DNA of 16,124 nt from CAYMTN01 sp964393335 (lineage in GTDB: Bacteria; Chloroflexota; Anaerolineae; Aggregatilineales; Aggregatilineaceae), in assembly GCA_964393335.1 (NCBI GenBank), contig CAYMTN010000121.1:1-16124 (forward strand), in the 5' to 3' direction. Below, piece after piece: positions 7,310-12,943 of this stretch. Every line of letters begins with the position of its first letter. Positions within the stretch are counted from its first letter, which is position 1. The position numbers were made by a program, and so were the translations under genes. The notes under the pieces were generated by a model that was given only the letters and a program-made list of their open reading frames with translations, was not told the DNA's origin and ran no database searches.

Positions 7310-9130
7310 ATGAAAGCTATCGTGAGCGGATGCGGGGTGCTGGTGCTGATCGTCGTGGTGTTGCCAGGGATGGCGCTGGCGCAGCCGGGTAACGGCTTGA
7401 ACAGTGTGATGGTGAACGGCGTTGAGCGGACCTATGACCTGTACGTGCCTGCGTCGGTGGACGGAGCGCAGGCGGTCCCGCTGGTGGTCGTGTTGCACCC
7501 CTTCGCGTCGTCCGGCAAGGCGATGCGCGCGCTCACCGGGTTTGACGCCCGCGCCGACGAGGAGGGGTTTATCGTCGCATATCCTGACGCCGCCGACCTG
7601 GATTGGAACGACGGCAGCGTAGCGGCTGCCGGGTGGACCGGCTTGCAGCCTGGCGATGACGTCGCGTTTATGGACGCCCTGATCGATCACCTGGCCGCGT
7701 CGTATCCGATCGACACCGCGCGTGTGTACCTGGCCGGGTTTGCGGCGGGTGGCACGATGGCCTACCGGCTGGCGTGCGAGTCGGGGCGTTTTGCCCGTAT
7801 CGCCATATCCGGCGCGCTGATGTGGGACTTTCACGAGGCAAACTGCCCGGTGGAACAGCCCGATCCGGTGTCGCTGCTGCTGTTGATCGGCTCGCAGGAT
7901 GGCGATTACCCACTGAACGGGCGCATCTCCGAAGGGGACAACGGCGCATTCCTGAGCGCCTACGGCCTGGACGCGACGCTGGCCTATTGGGCCGGGCGCG
8001 ACGCCTGCGACCTGAGCGCTGTGCAGACATCCAGCGATCTCCGGGCGACGGTGTACGCGGACTGCGCGGGCGAATCGTCGGTGGCGGCGTTTGTGCTGGA
8101 GGGCGTGGGCCATAACTGGCCGCGTATGGGTGACGCGTACACGCTCAACCAGTTCGGCATCGACATGACCGCGATCGTCACGCGTTATTTTATGACCGAC
8201 AGCGTCGGCACGGACCTGATCACCGAATCCGTCGATACGAGCCAGCTCTATGCCGGCGCGCCGCGCAGTTATTCGCTCTACGTGCCACCCTCGTACGATC
8301 CCGCGCAGCCGATGCCGCTGGTGATCGCGCTGCACGGCAGGCCCGGTACGGCGGCGGGACTGGCTTACCTGATGGACTCGAACTGGGTCGCCCGCGAGCA
8401 CGGTTTTATGATCGTCTACCCGGACGGCATGCCGGTTCACATCGCCGACTATGACGGCATTGGACGCGAATGGAACTACGCCAGGGGTTTTCCCGCTTAT
8501 CAGGAATCCGCGCATCCGGAATATTACCAGACCGACGACGTGGATTTTTTGCTGCGGCTGGTCGATGACCTGGCAGTAGACCTCAACATCGACCGGGATC
8601 GCGTGTATGTGACCGGGTTCTCGAACGGCGGGTTCATGACGGAACGTGTCGCCTGTGAAGCCGCTGATCAGTTTGCCGCCTACGCAGTGGCGAGCGCGAC
8701 CCTGCATGTGGAGTTTATCAGCTACTGCGCGGAGTCGGCCCCGGTCCCGATCCTGTTCATGCACGGCACGCTCGATTCCAGCGTCGCCTGGGACGGGGTT
8801 TCGGTCGGCGATAGGGTGGTGTTGCAGTCCGCGCCGGATACGGTGTTGTATTGGGTCTATCACAATGACTGCCAGCCGGAAGACACCGATCTCACTATCA
8901 TCCCAACCGAAGACCCCGCGCCTTCAACCATCGTGTACAGGTATTCATTTGGCGGCTGTACGAATGGCGCTGACGTGTTGTTTTACGTGATCGAGGGCGG
9001 GGGACACACCTTGCCGGGTGTGGCGGATAGGTTCTCACCGGGCATCGGGCGCGCGGTCAATATGGACATTCATTTTGGTGAAACGATCTGGGAGTTTTTC
9101 TCCCAGCACGTGCGCGGCGAAACCGAATAA
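7310..9130 (+). CDS. Secreted tandem PHB-depolymerase/feruloyl-esterase-like protein; first domain lacks the catalytic Ser
   Basis: The 606-residue protein begins with a Sec signal peptide (hydrophobic core 6-20, likely cleavage after ALA at about 24). Two alpha/beta-hydrolase copies follow, at about 35-295 and 310-605. Each opens with an RxYxLYVP strand, then LVVVLHPF or LVIALHGRP, then a YPD motif. They resemble the LpqC/Esterase_phd family that hydrolyses polyhydroxyalkanoate or hydroxycinnamoyl esters. Domain 2 has a full triad: Ser438 in GFSNGG, Asp489 in HGTLD, His566 in GGGH. Domain 1 has Asp197 and His268 but Ala145 in GFAAGG where the nucleophilic Ser should be (codon GCG, 7742-7744). 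Domain 1 is therefore probably inactive and may bind substrate or stabilise the protein. GAGGG at 7298-7302 with 7-nt spacing supports the start. The substrate is not determined. Confidence 0.85.
   Translation: MKAIVSGCGVLVLIVVVLPGMALAQPGNGLNSVMVNGVERTYDLYVPASVDGAQAVPLVVVLHPFASSGKAMRALTGFDARADEEGFIVAYPDAADLDWNDGSVAAAGWTGLQPGDDVAFMDALIDHLAASYPIDTARVYLAGFAAGGTMAYRLACESGRFARIAISGALMWDFHEANCPVEQPDPVSLLLLIGSQDGDYPLNGRISEGDNGAFLSAYGLDATLAYWAGRDACDLSAVQTSSDLRATVYADCAGESSVAAFVLEGVGHNWPRMGDAYTLNQFGIDMTAIVTRYFMTDSVGTDLITESVDTSQLYAGAPRSYSLYVPPSYDPAQPMPLVIALHGRPGTAAGLAYLMDSNWVAREHGFMIVYPDGMPVHIADYDGIGREWNYARGFPAYQESAHPEYYQTDDVDFLLRLVDDLAVDLNIDRDRVYVTGFSNGGFMTERVACEAADQFAAYAVASATLHVEFISYCAESAPVPILFMHGTLDSSVAWDGVSVGDRVVLQSAPDTVLYWVYHNDCQPEDTDLTIIPTEDPAPSTIVYRYSFGGCTNGADVLFYVIEGGGHTLPGVADRFSPGIGRAVNMDIHFGETIWEFFSQHVRGETE
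9088..9106 (+). other. Hairpin in the 3' end of the esterase gene
   Basis: CTGGGAG (9088-9094) and CTCCCAG (9100-9106) form a perfect 7-bp stem with a TTTTT loop, ending 22 bp before the stop codon. It lies inside coding sequence and has no T-tract after it. It may affect mRNA decay or be chance. Confidence 0.3.
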
Positions 9131-9144
9131 CGGGCCATCGACAA

Positions 9145-10086
9145 ATGGCGTTTCCGCGAAAACCTTGTAAACTGGAGGACATATCGAGCGACGTCAGACA
9201 TGTGACACAAGCACCTATGGGGTTATTGAACCGGGAAGAACGGCAGACATTACGCAGCATCCAGGCCCACATGCACGCAGCGGCGCTGGATGCGCGTGTT
9301 GTAATGGAACAGATCGGCACGGTGGACGTGTTGTTCCACCCGATCAATGCCGATCCCTACCTGAACTGCGTGTCTCCGCATCGCGGCGTGGCCTGGATTC
9401 GCCGGGACGACCTGGGGGCCGCCTTTACCGGGCTGGAACGATTGGGCCGGGTGCCGCGCCTGGTATTTCAAGACGCGCTGTTTCCTGAGGCGTTTCAGCA
9501 GCAGCTCAAAATGATGGGCCTGACGCTTGAAGGAACGCGCACGATCATGGTTTACCGCCCATTGATCGGCCCGGCGCTGCCGGGTGAAACGCCGCGCGGG
9601 CGGCTGCTGGACTCTTTCGACGATGGCATCACGACGCATATTGCCACCACGTGGCACGATCTGGCGACGTGGCTGCGCATTTTTCACGCCGGGTATTACC
9701 TGGCCGAGTCCGTCGAAATATCGCCGCAAGCCGTCGAGCCGCTGGTCGTGGCTGCCGAAACCGGTAACAAGCTGTTTATCACCACGAGTTTTGAAGGCAC
9801 GCCGCTGGGCGTGGCGCGTGTCGGGCTGCGTGACACCAGCGCCGAGTTGGAGCTGGTCATCACCGTGCCGCTGTGGCACGGCATGGGCCTCGAACCGGCC
9901 ATGATCACGACCGGCGTCCGCGCCGCGCTCGAACGCGGCTGTGATACGATCTTCACCATCGCGCCCTCCGGCCAGTTCGTGTATCTCTATCACCGGCTGG
10001 GATTTGCCGGGTTGACCCGCGTGCTGACGTTCTGGCTGGCAGATGGCGCGATTGATCATATCAATGGCAAGGAGAGAAATCGATGA
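9145..10086 (+). CDS. Tandem GNAT-fold acetyltransferase-like protein
   Basis: The product is 313 residues as called. The C-terminal half is a GNAT acyl-CoA domain: FITTSFEGTPLGVARVGL and LELVITVPLWHGMGLEPAM, where HGMG (245-248) stands for the pyrophosphate-binding loop, then LYHRLGF (281-287) near the end. The N-terminal half, with FQQQLKMMGLTLEGTRTIMVYRP, looks like a decayed first GNAT copy, as is common in two-domain members. The acceptor is unknown. The start is uncertain: the ATG at 9145 has no ribosome-binding site, while GGAGGA (9174-9179) lies 22 nt before an in-frame GTG at 9202 and 37 nt before an ATG at 9217. The stop overlaps the next start as ATGA (10083-10086), so the two are probably translationally coupled. 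Confidence 0.75.
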   Translation: MAFPRKPCKLEDISSDVRHVTQAPMGLLNREERQTLRSIQAHMHAAALDARVVMEQIGTVDVLFHPINADPYLNCVSPHRGVAWIRRDDLGAAFTGLERLGRVPRLVFQDALFPEAFQQQLKMMGLTLEGTRTIMVYRPLIGPALPGETPRGRLLDSFDDGITTHIATTWHDLATWLRIFHAGYYLAESVEISPQAVEPLVVAAETGNKLFITTSFEGTPLGVARVGLRDTSAELELVITVPLWHGMGLEPAMITTGVRAALERGCDTIFTIAPSGQFVYLYHRLGFAGLTRVLTFWLADGAIDHINGKERNR

Positions 10087-10940
10087 GTCAGACGTGGTAC
10101 AGCCTCTATGTGCCGGTGACGGACCCCGAACCGGTGATCGCGGCGCTGCGCTCACTGCTGGCTGCGCATGGTTACGCGACCTACGATCCGTTCCCTGGCG
10201 GGACCGGCACGCCGCCCGGTTTCACCCATACCGTGCGCCTGTTTGCCGCGCCGCCGCGTGATGGTTGGCTGCGCATCGTGGGCCAGCCGGATGAAACGCT
10301 GCTGCCGGAGTTCAGCGTAGCGGCGGGCGTTCCGGTGCTGTACGGCTGGCTTACGGAATCCGGCGGAGGGATGGCCGTGTATCAGGCGGGCGAACGCCGC
10401 GACGATCCCGCCGCGTGTGCGCCGTACCTGCGCCCGGACGCCGATCCCGGCACAGTGCAGCAGGCGTTCGCAGGGACGCTGGCCGTCGAAGCTGTCGAGA
10501 GCGACAGGCCACCCGCCGTCGTGTTGGGCGCGGAGTCGCTGCCCCCGGAATTACAGCAGTTCGCGCAGGAACAGGGCGTGGACAGCCGTAAGGCGAGCAA
10601 AACGTTTGAGCGGCTGAGCAGCGGCCTGTTTGGCCGTCTGGCGCGCGGCGACGACTCCGGCGGTCAGGATCAGCAGGACGCGGCGCGCGCGGTCTTCATG
10701 GACGGCGGTAAGGACATCTGGAACAGCCTGCACGGCCAGCGCGTGCGGGCGATTGCCAGCGTGATGACGCTGCCCGGCAACTGGCGGCTGCCTGCCTGGG
10801 AAACCGTGCGCGATGCGTACCAGGTGCACCGCCTGCGGCAGCGCAGCCCGCGTATGGCCCTGATGCCCGGCGACAAAGAGGCGCTCGACACCGTGCCCGA
10901 CGCGCTGGATTATACGCCCGTGTATGCGGGCCGGGCGTAG
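10083..10940 (+). CDS. Conserved-looking protein of unknown function
   Basis: I do not recognise a family in this 285-residue protein. It starts with a 4-bp ATGA overlap with the GNAT gene and has a ribosome-binding site GGAGAG near 10071. No signal peptide or membrane span is visible, so it should be cytoplasmic. The N-terminal ~100 residues alternate strands and helices (YSLYVPVTDPEPVIAALRSLL, then a Gly/Pro loop, then HTVRLFAAPPRDGWLRIVG). A helical stretch around 150-200 (LPPELQQFAQEQGVDSRKASKTFERL) is followed by a Gly/Asp/Gln linker, then DIWNSLHGQRVRAIASVMTLPGNW. No catalytic motif stands out. Its tight coupling to a GNAT gene and a methyltransferase gene suggests a shared modification or housekeeping role, but that is only context. 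Confidence 0.7.
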   Translation: MSQTWYSLYVPVTDPEPVIAALRSLLAAHGYATYDPFPGGTGTPPGFTHTVRLFAAPPRDGWLRIVGQPDETLLPEFSVAAGVPVLYGWLTESGGGMAVYQAGERRDDPAACAPYLRPDADPGTVQQAFAGTLAVEAVESDRPPAVVLGAESLPPELQQFAQEQGVDSRKASKTFERLSSGLFGRLARGDDSGGQDQQDAARAVFMDGGKDIWNSLHGQRVRAIASVMTLPGNWRLPAWETVRDAYQVHRLRQRSPRMALMPGDKEALDTVPDALDYTPVYAGRA

Positions 10941-10945
10941 CGTGC

Positions 10946-11506
10946 ATGGCGCGATCAGATCGCGAACGTTGGGACCGGCGGTATACCGATCCGGGCAGCA
11001 GTCTCCAAAAGGGGCCGCACGCGTTGTTGGCGCGCCATGTCCCGCCAGCGCCCGGCAGCCGGGCCTTAGAATTGGCGTGCGGGTTGGGGTTTGATGCGCT
11101 GTGGCTGGCCGCGCAGGGCTACCGCGTGGACGCCATCGACATTAGTTTTGAGGCGCTGCGCCGCGCGCGGGCCGAGATGCAGCGCCGCGCGCTGAACGGG
11201 ATCACGTTCATCCAGGCCGATCTCGATCAGTTTTCCCTGCCGCGTTACGAATACGATGTGGCGGTGGTCTTTCGTTACCTGGACCGCGACCTGTTCCCCG
11301 CGATCCGGGCGCGGGTGCGGCCCGGCGGGCTGGTGATTTATGAAACGCTCAACGTGCGCCGCCTGGAACAGAACCCCGCGACCAATCCCGATCACATGCT
11401 GGCGCTGGACGAACTGCCACGTTATTTCCCCGGCTGGACCGTGTTGGAAACGGGCAGCAGCGGGCAGTTTAGCCATTTTGCCGGGCGAAAACCGTTGGAA
11501 AGGTAA
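10946..11506 (+). CDS. Class I SAM-dependent methyltransferase (TehB/thiopurine-type)
   Basis: The 186-residue protein begins with WDRRYTDP (9-16), a signature of small TehB-like methyltransferases. The SAM-binding motif I is ALELACGLGFDALWLA (40-55, with E42, G46 and G48). The acidic residue after strand 2 is D65 in DAIDIS. Next come ITFIQADLDQFSLP and VAVVFRYLDRDLFPAI, followed by the usual RPGGLVIYETLN and the C-terminal subdomain. The substrate cannot be told; family members act on small molecules such as tellurite, thiols or quinone-like compounds. It begins 5 bp after the preceding stop with no strong ribosome-binding site, consistent with translational coupling, and lies 3 bp before the next gene. 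Confidence 0.88.
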   Translation: MARSDRERWDRRYTDPGSSLQKGPHALLARHVPPAPGSRALELACGLGFDALWLAAQGYRVDAIDISFEALRRARAEMQRRALNGITFIQADLDQFSLPRYEYDVAVVFRYLDRDLFPAIRARVRPGGLVIYETLNVRRLEQNPATNPDHMLALDELPRYFPGWTVLETGSSGQFSHFAGRKPLER

Positions 11507-11509
11507 ACG

Positions 11510-12817
11510 ATGGAGCGCGGACTCAGGTTCGGCCTTGCGCGTCTGGCGCTGATCAGCGGGCTGCTGGGTGGGGCGTGCTCGCTGAGCACGACGTCCCCGG
11601 CGGGCACGCCGTCACCGGCTGCCACCGCGCTGGACTCCCGCGCGCCGCTGACGGTGGCCTGGGTTGCGGGCGGTGACCTCGTGACGTGGCGCAGCAGCGG
11701 CGCGCAGACGCGTCCCCAGCCGCGCCGCATCGCCAGCGGTGGCGTGATCCGGCCCGCGTTGTCCCCGGATGGCGCGTGGGTCGCCTATTTGCGCGGGCCG
11801 GGTGGTGATCCGCGTGCGCTGTGGATCAGCGACACGCCCGGCGCGAATGAGCGCCAACTGCTGGACGTCTCCGCGTCCGGTGGCGACGACACGCGGCGCA
11901 TCTCACAGATTGTATGGGCAGCGGATTCGAGCGCGTTGTACATCACGACGCGCACTGGCAGCGGCCTCGACGCGCGCCCGGCGGACGATCTGTGGCGCGT
12001 GGACGTGGCCTCCGGCGCAGTCGAACGCCTGCTCGCAGATGGTGAAGGTGGGCAGATCACGCCCGGCCCGGATGGATCGCGGCTGGTGCTGGCTTCCGCC
12101 GGAGAAGTCACACAGCCGGGCGAACCGCCGGGCACGCCGGGACGTATCGTGGTCTATACACCCGCCACGCGCGAACACCTCGTCGCGCTTGAATTTCAGC
12201 CGGTAGCGACCGCCAGCGAAGCGCGGTGGGTGCCGCGTCCGCGCTGGCTGCCGGATAGCAGCGGGCTGCGCGTGGCCGTCCCGCCGCCCGACCTGGTTTA
12301 TGGCGGTGGTGATGACGTGCTCACGACGCTGTGGTGGCTGCCGGTATCCGGCGCGGCGCAGCCGGTGGGGCAGGTCGAGGCGGATTTTTTCGGGCTGCCC
12401 GTTTTTTCGGCGGACGGCGCGTGGATCGCGTACGTGCAGCGCCGCCAATCCTTGCAGCAAACGGCGCTGACGCTGCGCCTGGCCGCTTTTGACGGCACGC
12501 GCGACGCCGCTTATGCTGAAGGCGACATCGGCGCGTTGGGTCCGGCGACATGGCTGCCGGGCACGGCTCAATTCGTGTTTGCCAACGGCGCGCCCGGCGA
12601 ATTGTGGATCGGCGGGCCGGGCGGTGATGCGGGGCGCTTCCCCTCAAAATCCGTTACCGTCCGCGATCTGGTGTGGGCCGGTGCTGCCACCTACGTATAC
12701 AGCACGCTGGACGGTGACTCGTTTGCGCTGTACTTCGGGCTGTTGGACGTGCCCACCGCGCCGCAGGCCATCGCCGCGCTGGATGGTTACCCGGTGTTCG
12801 ACGCCGTGCTGCCGTGA
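11510..12817 (+). CDS. Putative lipoprotein with TolB-like beta-propeller
   Basis: The protein has 435 residues and an N-terminal export signal MERGLRFGLARLALISGLLG ending GGAC. The Cys at 23 is probably lipidated, although the lipobox is weaker than the one at 4799 because Gly replaces Leu at -3. A Ser/Thr/Pro-rich spacer follows. Propeller blades include IRPALSPDGAWVAYLRG, IVWAADSSALYITT, PRWLPDSSGLRVAVP and PVFSADGAWIAYVQ. The layout matches the lipoprotein at 4799, so the two may be paralogues. No enzyme motif is seen. AAAGG at 11498-11502 gives good spacing to the ATG. It closes the four-gene run from 9145 (spacings -4, +5, +3 bp). Confidence 0.72.
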   Translation: MERGLRFGLARLALISGLLGGACSLSTTSPAGTPSPAATALDSRAPLTVAWVAGGDLVTWRSSGAQTRPQPRRIASGGVIRPALSPDGAWVAYLRGPGGDPRALWISDTPGANERQLLDVSASGGDDTRRISQIVWAADSSALYITTRTGSGLDARPADDLWRVDVASGAVERLLADGEGGQITPGPDGSRLVLASAGEVTQPGEPPGTPGRIVVYTPATREHLVALEFQPVATASEARWVPRPRWLPDSSGLRVAVPPPDLVYGGGDDVLTTLWWLPVSGAAQPVGQVEADFFGLPVFSADGAWIAYVQRRQSLQQTALTLRLAAFDGTRDAAYAEGDIGALGPATWLPGTAQFVFANGAPGELWIGGPGGDAGRFPSKSVTVRDLVWAGAATYVYSTLDGDSFALYFGLLDVPTAPQAIAALDGYPVFDAVLP

Positions 12818-12832
12818 TTGGTCCCGGTCCGG

Positions 12833-12853
12833 TGCGGGGACGCAGTCCCTGCA
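12833..12853 (+). terminator. Terminator-like hairpin after the propeller lipoprotein gene
   Basis: Arms 12833-12841 and 12845-12853 pair over nine positions, with one G-T pair, around a GCA loop, 16 bp after the stop at 12817. Downstream sequence is TAGAAGGAAATTTG, without a clean T-run, so termination may be weak or factor-dependent. Confidence 0.4.
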
Positions 12854-12894
12854 TAGAAGGAAATTTGCCCGGTGCAGTTTCGCGGCGCGGCAAT

Positions 12895-12905
12895 TGCGGT
12901 ACAAT
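12895..12905 (+). promoter_or_regulatory. Predicted promoter core for the pseudo-PP2C/propeller gene
   Basis: TGCGGTACAAT, with TACAAT at 12900-12905 as the -10, lies 38 bp before the ATG at 12944. A poor -35-like hexamer TTTCGC (12878-12883) is 16 bp upstream. The block TGCGnTACAATGG recurs before the gene at 15568. Confidence 0.4.
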
Positions 12906-12943
12906 GGGGACCGGTGATAGGTAATCTATGACGGGTAACGGGT

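Noticed and set aside
7238..8863. 541-codon open frame antisense to the esterase gene
   Set aside because: Same cause. The plus strand carries a signal peptide, two esterase domains and a good ribosome-binding site; the minus translation has none.
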